From assembly GCA_033557465.1 (NCBI GenBank), contig CM066048.1:18576305-18640304 (forward strand): a stretch of DNA of 64,000 bases, written 5' to 3'. The translations under genes and the position numbers were made by a program. This stretch comes from Ichthyophis bannanicus. Its lineage: Eukaryota > Chordata > Amphibia > Gymnophiona > Ichthyophiidae. The notes below the pieces were generated by a model. That model was given only the letters and a program-made list of their open reading frames with translations. It did no database searches and was not told the origin of the DNA. Position 1 is the stretch's first letter, and each line of letters starts with the position of its first letter. Positions 43,850 through 53,561 of the stretch are shown here, in pieces.

Positions 43850-43890
43850 CTCTGACACCGGGCGTTTCGCCAGAATTGCATCAGGTAAGA
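43850..43890 (-). other. Hammerhead-ribozyme-like motif, left arm
   Basis: On the minus strand CTGATGCAATTCTGGCGAAA is followed by CGC-CCG-GTG, then TC. Stem III can form with one G-U pair; stems II and I are weaker than in the right arm. It appears to be a decayed copy of the motif at 45709-45760. Confidence 0.5.
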
Positions 43891-44679
43891 CTGACACTTG
43901 TCAAATGTGATCAGGCCCATTCCATGGCAATCAAGTACCAGCGACACCTGCAATAGTGAAATAAATTGCAAAACCCAGAAAAAAAAACAAATAAACCAAG
44001 TTTCTTGTGCCTCAATATCCTAACATGCAGCCCAGAATCAACAAAATCTCAACCACGAAAGAATACCAATACTAAAGAAATGTCCGGTATACTCACAGGG
44101 TATGGTAACAATGAGGATTTACACAGCAACTACAACTCGAAAGCCAAACCGGCAGGACACGCCGCGCATGTGTTTTTAACCGCAATCAAAAAGGCAGGAC
44201 TTCACTACGGGAAAAATACGCTAACCAATTGACTGACACCTGAAGTAGCACTTGGCCCAATAATGAAACAGCAGCTGTCCTCAATGCACTTCCATCAAAC
44301 GCGTCCACTGAAATTCATCCGAGCCAGATAGTCCCAATGCACACAGGAAAACTAGCTGTCCACAGCTACAATCGCACTCCAAACATCAAAACACCATCAC
44401 GACCATCCAACACACATGTCCCAAGAATTGCCAACAGAAAGGTTTGACCAGTACCACTCACAGACCTGGGATATTCCAAATCGGCTGTAGAGAAAGCTTG
44501 TATGAGGGCTTTATATAATGACCATAATTGGTTTTGTCCTTTTCGGGTTCCCAATCACAAAACCAAAAAGGATGGGACGGAATGTATGATCCTTGTTTTT
44601 TACATTTTGTGACTAAATATACACACTGTTTAGGGGTTGTTGCATTTAATTATTTTTTCACATTTTGAAGTGTTGCGCA

Positions 44680-45217
44680 CGATCGGATGGTGTATTCCCG
44701 AGGGCGTAATTTATGTGATGTTCTTAGTCCTACGGTTGTTAGGAAATATAGTGAGCAGCCTTTAGAGGGGGGCCATTCTGCTTGTGGGACTTGCTCGGTT
44801 TGTAAAATTATGGTGACTTTAAAGTCATTCGTACACCGTGATTGTGATTACAAGTTACAATGGAAGATTGATTGTCGGTCTGAATTTGTGGTATACATGC
44901 TGGTGTGGCCATGTGGTTTGGCATACGTCTCAACAATTACGCATTCGTTTGCTGGAACACCGTAGCAAGTTGAAACATGCAGTTCTTCATGCTCCTCTAG
45001 TGGACCATTGTCAATCATTTTTGAAGATTTGAAATGCTGGGTCATCGATCATGTCCCGCCTTTACAAAGAGGAGAGGATAGGGATTTGACATGGATCCGG
45101 CGGGAGCTATTGTGGATTTTCAGGTTAGATACGATTGCTCCTTCCGGTTTAAATGAAAATATTGATTGGAAGGCTTGCTGTGAGCAAGTGTGTTCAATGG
45201 TTGTGGTTTGTGCTTGA
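44680..45217 (+). pseudogene. Penelope-like GIY-YIG endonuclease, frameshifted
   Basis: The plus strand reads HSACGTCSVCKIM (paired CxxC as found before the GIY-YIG module of Penelope-like elements), IDCRSEFVVYMLVWPCGLAY with Y and the degraded GLAYV core, then in another frame IRLLEHRSKLKHAV. A third frame reads DLTWIRRELLWIFRLDTIAP and SGLNENIDW, the characteristic C-terminal signature. The protein would nick target DNA during retrotransposition. At least two frameshifts (near 44925 and 45030) inactivate it, and no RT precedes it. Confidence 0.8.
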
Positions 45218-45708
45218 TGTTGGGGTGTGATTGTGGCTGTGGACAGCTAGTTTTCCTGTCTGCATTGGGGCTATTTAGCTCGGATGAATTTCGGTGGATG
45301 TGTTTGATGGGAGTGCAGTGAAGGCAGCTGCTGTTTCATTATTGGGCCAAGTGCTACTTCAGGTTTGAGTCAATTGGTTAGCGTATCTGTCCCGTTGTGA
45401 AGTCCCGCACGTTGGATCACGGTTAAAAGTGCATGTGCGGTGTGTCCTGCCGGTTTGGCTTTCAAGTTGTAGTTGCTGCGGGTGTAAGTCCTCATTGTTA
45501 CCACAGCATGTGAGTATACCGGAAGTTTCTTTAGTATTGGTATTCTTTCATGGTTGAGATTTTGTAGGTTCTGGGCTGCATGTTAGGATATTGAGGCACA
45601 AGAAACTTGGTTTATCTGTTTTTTCTGAGCTTTTGCAATTTGGTTCACTATTGCAGGTGTCGCTAGTACTTCGTTGCCACAGAATGGGCCTGATCACATT
45701 TGGCAAGG

Positions 45709-45760
45709 GTCCATCTCCCTGATGCAGCTCTGGCGAAACGCCCAGCGTCGGAGTGTGGAC
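45709..45760 (+). ncRNA. Hammerhead-ribozyme-like motif, right arm
   Basis: Layout: GTCC-AT-CTCC (stem I 5' side, 45709-45718), CTGATGC (core, 45719-45725; the canonical form has A at the last position), A, GC-TCTG-GC (stem II), GAAA (45735-45738), CGC-CCA-GCG (stem III), TC ending at 45749 as the predicted cleavage site, then GGAG-TGT-GGAC (stem I 3' side). Every stem is complementary. The one core deviation and the short stem II make activity uncertain. Hammerheads in Penelope-like terminal repeats are established. Confidence 0.65.
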
Positions 45761-46307
45761 AAGTGTCGTGGACAATGCTATACATTTGTTTCAGCTAAGT
45801 GATTTATGCCAGCTAAGTGCCTGCTGCGCTTATACATATTTATGCTGATCTTATGCTTGCATAGGGATGTTTTGCATAGTGTTTTGCTTGCATAGTGTGT
45901 TGCTTTATATGCATAATTTCTTTTGCTTTATAAGCCATTTGTCTCACATTTTTAAAGTGGAGTTATTTTCTGACCTATGATGGTGTCATTTTTTAGCATG
46001 TATTGCTAGTTGATACTGCTTTTACAGCTACTTTGACATAGAGCCATTGCTCGGTGATATTTACTGAGGTCTTTTTTTCTCCACGTGTGAGCATTAGTGT
46101 TAAGTTTCAGTGCCGAGTGTTGTTTTTTTTGGTTGCACCGGTTTACTTTTTCTTGTGTAGCTTTTGCTATACCAGGTGCTTTGAGGTTTGCATTTTGTAT
46201 TAGGAGCTCTTAAGTAAGGACATAGTACAGAAACACTTCTTGTGGCAGTGAATGATGATATCCTGAACGTTATAGATACAGGAAAACATGTCGTCTTGGT
46301 GTTTCTT

Positions 46308-46426
46308 GGGAGTCTGTTTACTAAACAGTGATAGCGGCGATCATGTGAAACTGGTGCCATGGCCCCACTGAATAAAATGGGGCCTCGGCACCGATTTCGC
46401 ATGTTCACCGTTTAGTAAACAGACCC
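46308..46426. mobile_element. Palindromic MITE related to the 23641-23768 element
   Basis: Inverted ends GGGAGTCTGTTTACTAAAC and GTTTAGTAAACAGACCC. The centre has GGCCCCA...TGGGGCC like the MITE at 23641, and the ends share the GGGxCTxGTTTAC theme. The target duplication is not clear (TT or TTT). Confidence 0.65.
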
Positions 46427-46437
46427 TTTGGTCTCTC

Positions 46438-47290
46438 TTTTGTTATTGTTGTTGTTAAGTACCATTGAGTTGGTGTCGACTCATAGCGACCCTTTGGGTA
46501 GTTGTCCTAAACTGTATTCGATCTTCAGTCTGGTGGCTCATTGTTGATAGTGTCATCCATAGCTGCTGTTATTATATCAATCCATCTCGTTGCTGGCCTT
46601 CCTCTTTTGCATTGACCTAGTACCTTGTCAAGCATGATGTGTTTCTCTAATGATCTCTATCTTTGCACGATGTGTCCAAAATATGAAAGTCGAAGCCTTG
46701 TCATTTGAGCTTCTAAAGCAAACCAAAGCTTTATCTCTTTTAGGACTGACTAGTTTGTTTTTCAGGCAGTCCATGGTATACACAGTACTCTTTCCCAGCA
46801 CCATAATTCAAAGGAATCGATTTTCTTCCTGTTTATCTTTTTTACTGTCCAACTTTTGCATCAATAAGATGTTATTGAAAATACCATGGCTTGGACAAGT
46901 CAAATCTTTTTATGGAGAGAGACATCTCTGCTCTTGAGAATCTTGTTTAGGTCCCTCATAGCCATTCTGCCAAGAGCAATGCATTGTCAGATTTCTTGAC
47001 TGCTTGCCATTTCCTTATTGATTATTGATCCAAGCAGGTTAAAGTTGTCCACTATTTCAATTTCTTCTCCATCAATGATGAACTTATTGTTGATTTTGCC
47101 AGTTGTCAGGATCTTTGTCTTCTTTACATTAAGGTGCAGGCCCATTTTAAGACTATGTTCCGTGATCTTGAGAAGCAAATGTTTCATATTGTCTTCATTT
47201 TTCACAATTCGGTTGTCTTCATACAGTCCTGCATCTTTGATGATATGTTCTGCATATAAAGAGGCAGGGGGAAAGTATGCAGCTTCTCTT
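46438..47290 (-). mobile_element. RTE-clade LINE 3' fragment
   Basis: Antisense copy of the RTE 3' half. It starts with the complement of the RTE end (TTGTTGTTAAGTACCATTGA), then readings LKMGLHLNVKKTKILTTGKI and FNLLGSIINKEMASSQEI on the minus strand. It is truncated near 47290 in the RT motif-B region. Many frame breaks. Confidence 0.88.
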
Positions 47291-47422
47291 GGTTCATATG
47301 TTCCATGTCACAGTATGTAAGACCTCTTTGCAGCTTCTAACTCTCATTTCATCTGTGCCATTTTCAGCACCCAAGAATCCATTTAATATATGTAGGCATC
47401 ATCTTAACTGAATCATTCACCT

Positions 47423-47624
47423 TAGGGTTACCAACTGGCTCCAGATGCGCCCGACAGGCTTGATCCAGTCCTGCGTTTACCCCATTGCATGCAGGGACAT
47501 GTAGTTCTGATTTCTCCATTGCACTCCATAAGAAAAACAAGACTACATGTCCCTGCATGCAATGGGGTAGACCCAGGACTGGATCAAGCTTGTCGGGCGC
47601 ATCTGGAGCCAGTTGGCAACCCTA
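47423..47624. mobile_element. hAT-type MITE, 202 bp (copy 1)
   Basis: Inverted ends TAGGGTTACCAACTGGCTCC and its complement, extending through CAGATGCGCCCGACAGGC, flanked by the 8-bp duplication ATTCACCT (47415-47422 and 47625-47632). A second copy is at 52236-53165. Confidence 0.92.
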
Positions 47625-47632
47625 ATTCACCT

Positions 47633-47929
47633 CCATATATTTAACCGACAACCCCCTCTTAAATATCTCTTCCCTACCTCATTCCTAAAAGCACTGCAAG
47701 GGGTGGGCAAGCAAGGCAACTACCCAGGACAACAAGTCAATGGGGTACCACATTGCTCTTCCGATTCTGCAAGCATGAAAACCCAAAAAAGGAAGAGGGT
47801 GCAAAGAATGACTACTACTCGGGGTGACATTTTGTCCAGCAACTGCTATACTCATTCCTCTCCAACGAAATCAGTGGTGTCAACCACCTGCACAGTCCCT
47901 GTTGGCCAGACCTAGGTTTGAACTTACAT
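47633..47929. other. No gene recognised
   Basis: Unassigned sequence between the MITE and the RTE. Confidence 0.5.
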
Positions 47930-47940
47930 ACCAATGAATG

Positions 47941-50900
47941 CTCTCACTTGGTTTGCAGCTTGTCGTGCTGTGAGGGCTTGCGTACATCAGTGATGCTGAG
48001 AGCTAAACTATCGGTAGTTTAACTACTGGCAGGGTCTCCCAAGATGGACAGGTCTCAGCTGAGGTGCCAGACGAAGACAAACCACCCATCTGGGCAGCAG
48101 CAGAATGGGATAGTGTTGACGGCGGAGGATCACATTTCTGTGACAACGGCAACAACACCAAACTTAAACTGCGCGGAAGGAAGGCCCGGCAATCTACTTC
48201 TGTATCTTGCCATGAAAACCCAATGGATAGTTACAACAAAACAAATTGTGCTATGGTGCTGGAAGATGAGACTCCCAGGTCGGAAGGCACTCAACTAGCT
48301 ACTGGGGAAGAGCTGAAGACTTTTCAGAGTAAAGCCAGCATTTATGATGTGGTTGGATCAAAGCCCTCGGGAAGTCTGACTGCTGATGTAGCTGCGCATG
48401 AAATGAGAGTCAGAAGCTGTAAAGATGTCTTACACATTGGAACATGGAACGTACGAAGCATGAACCAAGGGAAGTTGGAGGTGGTCAAGAATGAAATGGA
48501 ACGTGTACAACTTGATCTGTTGGGTGTCAGCGAACTGAAATGGACTGGCATCGGGCACTTTGCATCAGATGATCACATGGTCTACTATGCTGGAAATGAA
48601 AGACAAAGAAGAAATGGTGTTGCATTTATAATAAAGAAGAAACTTGCAAGAACTGTAATGAAATACAATGCAGTCACCGAACGCTTAATCTCTATTCGTC
48701 TACGAGGATTGCCTATCAACACAACTATAATTCAAGTATATGCCCCAACAACAGCTGCAGAAGAGAATGAAATTGAAGAGTTCTATGAACAAGTACAAGC
48801 TGAAATTGACAGAACATGCAAACAGGATATCCTGATAGTCATGGGTGACTGGAACGCAAAAGTTGGCAACAAAGAAGAAGGCAAAGTAGTTGGAAAATAT
48901 GGACTTGGCAACAGAAATGAAGCTGGAGAAAGATTGATAGAATTCTGCAAGACCAATGATCTATTCATCTCAAACACCTTCTTCCAGCAACACAAGCGAC
49001 GACTGTACACATGGACTTCACCCAATGGATTGTATAAAAATCAAATTGACTACATCTGTGGAAGTCAACGATGGAAAAGCTCTGTAACATCAACAAAGAC
49101 AAAACCTGGAGCTGACTGTGGTACAGATCATCAACTACTAGTATGCAAACTCAAGCTAAAGTTGAAAAAGAGCAAACCACTCATGAATGCACCAAAATAT
49201 GACCTTGAGAATATACCACTGGAATTTAAAGACTGCCTGCAAAATCGATTTGCTGCTTTAGATACAAATGACAGAGCTCCGGAAGAGTTATGGAATGACA
49301 TCAAGAAGGTTGTGCTGGAAGAAAGCGAGAAGTCTCTACAAAAGGTGAAAAAGCAAAAAACGGCCAAAATGGATGACGGAAGAAACTCTGAAAATTGCCC
49401 AGAAACGCAGAGAAGCTAAAGCCAAAGGAGAAAGAAAGACAATCGCAGAACTCAACAGAGATTTCCAACGTGCAGCAAGACAGGACAAGGAAAAGTACTA
49501 CAATGACACTTGCAAGGAAATAGAAGCAGAAACTATTAGAGGAAGAACAAGATCGGCTTTCCTAAAGCTGCGAGAGTTAAAGAAAAAGTTCCAGCCCCGA
49601 ATTGGAATGTTACAAGATGCTCAAGGTTCTATGTTGAATGATGCTGAGAAGATCAAGAAAAGGTGGAAGGAATATACAGAGTTTTTATATGATAAAGATC
49701 AAGTGGACCAACAGCCGTTTCAACCTATACCTTATGATCAGGAACCATTGGTGATGAAAGAAGAAGTTGAAGCAGCATTGAAAGCCTTATCAAAGAACAA
49801 AGCACCAGGCATTGATAGTATTCCCATAGAAGTATTGCAGCAATCTGATGCAGCTGTTACCGTACTTACAAGGCTCTGCCAAGAAATATGGAAGACAACA
49901 TCATGGCCAACTGACTGGAAAAGATCTGTGTTTATACCAATACTAAAGAAAGGTGATCCAACTGACTGTGGAAATTATCGCACAATCGCTCTGATCCCAC
50001 ATGCCAGCAAGATTCTACTGAAGATTATTCAAAAGAGACTACAGCCATACCTAGAACAAGAACTACCTGAAGTGCAAGCAGGGTTCAGGAAAGGGCGAGG
50101 AACGAGAGACATCATTGCGGATGTGAGATGGATCCTTGAAAAGACTAAAGAATACCAAAAGGATATCTATTTGTGCTTTATCGACTATAGCAAGGCTTTT
50201 GACTGTGTAAACCATGAGAAACTCTGGGCCACATTAAGAAGCATGGGTATACCAGAACACCTGATCGTTCTCTTGCGTAATCTGTACATTGATCAAGAAG
50301 CAACAGTTCGAACGGAACAAGGAGAAACAGAATGGTTTAAAATAAGCAAAGGTGTAAGACAAGGCTGCATACTTTCCCCCTACCTGTTTAATTTATATGC
50401 AGAACAAATCATCAGAGAAGCAGGACTGTATGAAGACAACAGAGGTGTGAAGATTGGTGGAAGACTCATCAACAACCTTCGCTATGCTGATGATACCACA
50501 TTACTGGCTGAAAGCGAAGATGATCTGAAACATTTGCTTCTCACAATCAAAGAACATAGTCTCAAAATGGGCCTGCACCTTAATGTAAAGAAGACAAAGA
50601 TCATGACAACTGGCATAATCAACAGGTTCATCGTTGAAGGAGAAGAAATTGAAATTGTGAACAACTTTAACCTACTTGGATCAACTATCAATAAAGAAGC
50701 AACAAGCAGTCAAGAAATCAGACGACGCATTGCTCTTGGCAGAATGGCTATGAAAGACCTAGATAAGATTCTCAAGAGCAGAGATGTGTCTCTCCATACA
50801 AAGATTCGACTTGTTCAAGCCATGGTATTTTCAATAACATCATATGGATGTGAAAGCTGGACAGTGAAAAAGACAGACAGGAAGAAAATTGATGCCTTTG

Positions 50901-51265
50901 AATTATGGTGCTGGCGGCGAATACTGTGTATACCATGGACTGCCCGAAGAACAAACCAGTCGGTACTAGAGGAGATCAAACCTAAGCTTTCTTTAGAAGC
51001 TCAGATGACAAGACTTCGGCTTTCATACTTCGGACACATCATGCGAAGAGAGAGATCATTAGAGAAAGACATCATGCTTGGCAAGATAGAAGGTCAACGC
51101 AAAAGAGGAAGGCCAGCAATGAGATGGATCGCTACAATAACAGCAGCTACGGGTACCAGTCTGTCGTCAATGAGCCGCCTGACTGAAGACCGAACACAAT
51201 TTAGGATAGCTATCCAGAGGGTCGCCATGAGTCGACTCCGACTCGACGGCACTTAACAACAACAA
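47941..51265 (+). mobile_element. Full-length RTE-clade LINE with 11-bp target duplication
   Basis: 3325 bp between perfect copies of ACCAATGAATG (47930-47940 and 51266-51276). The 5' end is CTCTCACTTGGTTTGCAGC. The 3' end is GGCACTTAACAACAACAAA, with a short repeat tail instead of poly-A, as usual in RTE elements. The length of about 3.3 kb equals a full-length RTE. Single coding region for endonuclease and RT, broken by one base. Confidence 0.95.
48223..51256 (+). pseudogene. RTE endonuclease-reverse transcriptase, one frameshift from open
   Basis: Two open stretches, to 49419 and from 49373, overlap. The first holds an apurinic/apyrimidinic-like endonuclease: VLHIGTWNVRSMNQGKLEVV, LLGVSELKWTG, RRNGVAFIIKK, IQVYAPTTAAEENE, ILIVMGDWNAKVGN (catalytic D and N) and GTDHQLLVCKL (DH). 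The second holds RT: NKAPGIDSIPIEVLQQ, CFIDYSKAFDCVNHEKLW (motif A), KGVRQGCILSPYLFNLYA (motif B), NNLRYADDTTLLAESE (YADD), and the RTE C terminus SYGCESWTVKKTDRKKID and FGHIMRRERSLEKDI. An extra A in the run AAAA at 49364-49367 shifts the frame; elsewhere there is no stop. The ATG at 48223 is the first in the main frame, although the frame is open back to 48064. Genes of this family are often automatically misnamed craniofacial development protein 2-like. Confidence 0.93.
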
Positions 51266-51276
51266 ACCAATGAATG

Positions 51277-51582
51277 GGGGTATTTGTAGTTCTAACTTGT
51301 CCCATTTAAATCAATTCTGTAAATCCCATAATCAGTCAGGATTGGTTTAAAATCTCCCTCCAGAAATCAGACAATTTGGCAGCTCTGCACTTAAATCTCC
51401 CTTCCCCACCTTTGGGTCCCCCTTCATGGCCTTCAGTGGGATTGCCCTTTCAAATATTCTTTTAACTACTGCAGATCACAAAGGTCTGATTAAGTAAGTA
51501 TGCCAAATAATCTATCTTATGGTGGCAGAAATTAAGCCATTTTATTGAACCCATCTGCCTACATTTTGATATTGGTAACCAC
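51277..51582. other. No gene recognised
   Basis: Right flank of the RTE; no supported feature. Confidence 0.5.
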
Positions 51583-51700
51583 AGGGCCGGCTCAACCATT
51601 AAGCTCAACTAACAGTCACCTAGGGTGGCAGCCTCAGCTGTGGTCAAAGCAAAACAATAGATCCTGACAGCTACACAAACTTAACTCATCAGCACATTTT
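51583..51700 (+). repeat. hAT-like interspersed repeat, fragment (copy 2)
   Basis: Starts CAGGGCCGGCTCAACCATTA and matches 14065-14185 through CTAGGGTGGCAG and AAACAATAGATCCTGACAG. Confidence 0.5.
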
Positions 51701-51887
51701 TCACCTGCAGGGAAAGTGGGCAGATATATCTACAAAGCAAAATATAATATTTAAAATTATGGTGTCCAATTATGCACTTTTAAAGGACGGTGACTTTATC
51801 AAAATCTCTCGGTGGGGATAAGTTTTATCTAGGGCATAAGTTTTATCTAGGGCATACAACACTTTTGTACCGGTCTCGAGTAACCCT

Positions 51888-52100
51888 AATTTACTACTAC
51901 TACTACCGAGCATTTGTATAGCACTACAAGACATATGCAGCGCTGCACAGACATGTAAAAGGCGGTCCCTGCTCATCAGAGCTTATTACATCTAGTCAAG
52001 AAAGACAACAGAGTAACTGTAGACATGGGATACATCTAGGGGGAATGGTAAGGAAATAATAATTTCAGCTGGAAAAGGGAGTTAGAGATGCTAGAGAAAG
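51888..52100 (-). repeat. L2-type 3' end or L2-tailed SINE, antisense
   Basis: TTACTACTACTACTACC then GAGCATTTGTATAGCACTAC and CTGCTCATCAGAGCTTATTAC are the complement of the usual L2 3' end, also seen in sense at 54840-54950. The 5' limit is unclear. Confidence 0.7.
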
Positions 52101-52270
52101 AAAATGATAAACCAACAGGTGTCATCTGGCACCTTCACAGAAATGATATCAGTATTTAGCCGTTCTAATAAAGTCCCATCATTTTTAAAGCGCTACCAGC
52201 CACCAGAACATGTCCTCTCTCTTATCCTTTTGGAATAGGGTTGCCAACTGGCTCCAGATGCGCCCGACAG

Positions 52271-52998
52271 GTTTATTTATTTATTTTATTTATTTCAGTG
52301 CTTTTTTATACCGCCCCTTCCAGAGATCAGGGGCGGTTTACAAGGAACTTAAACAACAATATAGCAGAACATTGCAATATTGAATTACATTAAACATTAG
52401 TTGAGCAAAAACAAGGAACTTAAACAACAATATAGCAGAACAGTGCAATACTGAATTACATTAAATATTAGGTGAACATAAACTAGGTTACATAATAACT
52501 AGGTTAAATGGAAAACAATGTGAGGGTTATTAACATAAAAGGAAATATAAAACTATGTTACAAGGAGTCATAAAACTATGTTACAAGGAACCAGAAGGGT
52601 AGATTTACATGGTTAGTAAGAGACTATAATAGTTATTTGTGATCATAAATAAAGTATTGGGAGTAGATTAACTTGGGTGGATGAGAAATGAAGTCCGGCA
52701 TTAGGTGGGGTAGACCTGTGTTTGGTTTGTTGCATGTTTTTGTGTAGTAAATTTGGTTCCAGGTTGTAGGTTGCTATAGTGTTGACTAAATAGGTAGGTT
52801 TTAAGTTCCTTCCTGAAAGATGTAAGGTCTTTAATCTCTCTGAGGTATAGTGGGAGTTTATTCCATTGGCTGGGAGCATAATATGAAAAAGCAGTGTTGG
52901 TGGTTATTTGCTTTGATTTTGTCACTGCAATGGGAATTAATAGCATGTTGAGGTTAGTTTTTCTTCTGGTTCTGTTTTCTTGTGGGGTTTGGAGTAGA
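52271..52998 (-). mobile_element. L2 LINE 3' end inside the MITE
   Basis: (TTTA)n tail at left, the 3' hairpin at 52310-52337, and minus-strand coding such as AFSYYAPSQWNKLPLYLREI and LTSFRKELKTYLFSQHY at about 52780-52890. 5'-truncated. Confidence 0.9.
52310..52337 (-). other. L2 3' hairpin (copy 2)
   Basis: 8-bp stem ACCGCCCC/GGGGCGGT with the same 12-base loop TGATCTCTGGAA as copy 1. Confidence 0.85.
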
Positions 52999-53179
52999 GT
53001 TTGATCCAGTCCTGGGTTTACCTCATTGCATGCAGGGATATGTAGTTCTGATTTCTCCATTGCACTCCATAAGAAAAGGAAAACTACAAGTCACTGCATG
53101 CAATGGAGTAAATCCAGGACTGGATCAAGCCTGTCGGGCGCATCTGGAGCCAGTTGGCAACCCTATTTTGGAACAACCT

Positions 53180-53478
53180 CTTGCAAACCTACCATTGCTA
53201 AGCAACGACACTACACACCCGTCATCAATCACGGTCGCCTTGTAAATGACGCCACGGGTTAAAAGCCAAACCGCCCGTTTCCAGTTCACGTTACTTCTAC
53301 AGTGCCCACACCAAAGATGTTCGCTCGCACTAGACGCAGATCCTCGTTACTCCCCCTGATGTCGGAGGTATGGCCCTTACTTAAGATGGAGACCCTCTTA
53401 CCACTGTTTCTTGCGGCGGTGAAGCCAGAGGTTGAGCGGCAGAAGACCGGAAGCCGTGTATGCTTCCGGCGGAGAAAA
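53180..53478 (+). promoter_or_regulatory. NDUFS2: NDUFS2 promoter and 5' untranslated region
   Basis: GC- and CpG-enriched, TATA-less sequence between the MITE and the start codon. An X-box-like palindrome TTGCTAAGCAA lies at about 53195-53205. Two ETS/GABP-type sites in opposite orientation are at 53447-53454 (ACCGGAAG) and 53463-53470 (CTTCCGGC). AAAATGGCGGC at 53477-53487 covers the start codon and fits a YY1 site; it also resembles the TISU element of short 5' UTR genes, with a mismatch. Such sites are common in nuclear genes for respiratory proteins. The transcription start is not visible. Confidence 0.65.
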
Positions 53479-53561
53479 ATGGCGGCGCTCAGGGCATTAT
53501 GGAGGCTGCGGGCACCTTCAGGGTTGCTGCAGGGGAGTCCGAGGCTAGCTCCGCAGAGCAG
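53479..53561 (+). CDS. NDUFS2: NDUFS2 exon 1 (complex I 49-kDa subunit)
   Basis: Codes for MAALRALWRLRAPSGLLQGS and on to APQSR, then the donor CAG|GTGAACGG with the codon split after two bases. NDUFS2 is a core subunit of NADH:ubiquinone oxidoreductase in the mitochondrial matrix arm and helps form the ubiquinone site. The start MAALRAL equals that of mammalian NDUFS2, as I remember it, and the segment is an arginine-rich, acid-free presequence for mitochondrial import. Joined to exon 2 it reads [17 protein letters not shown], like the mammalian protein. The frame is open upstream to 53302, with an ATG at 53317, but homology and the YY1-type context favour 53479. The remaining exons lie beyond the window. 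Confidence 0.9.

Larger units (their letters stand above)
43145..46204 (+). mobile_element. Penelope-like element with inverted terminal arms
   Basis: Flanked by a 14-bp direct repeat AGCTCTTAAGTAAG (43131-43144 and 46205-46218), taken as the target duplication. The left arm (43147-44395, with a hAT MITE inside) is an inverted copy of the right arm (about 45215-46125). Between them is a decayed GIY-YIG endonuclease region in plus orientation. Penelope-like elements are known for terminal repeats in inverted or tandem arrangement, and for GIY-YIG endonucleases and hammerhead ribozymes; all three traits are visible here. The RT domain is absent, so the copy is 5'-truncated and inactive. Confidence 0.8.
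52236..53165. mobile_element. hAT-type MITE (copy 2) carrying an L2 3' end
   Basis: Same family as 47423-47624: TAGGGTTGCCAACTGGCTCC at left and its complement at right, with the 8-bp duplication TTTTGGAA (52228-52235 and 53166-53173). The MITE is opened after CGCCCGACAGG at about 52270 and resumes with TTGATCCAGTCCTG at about 52999. Confidence 0.92.

Noticed and set aside
48064..49419. Host gene of the craniofacial development protein 2-like type
   Set aside because: The protein is the RTE endonuclease, within a LINE bounded by an 11-bp target duplication.
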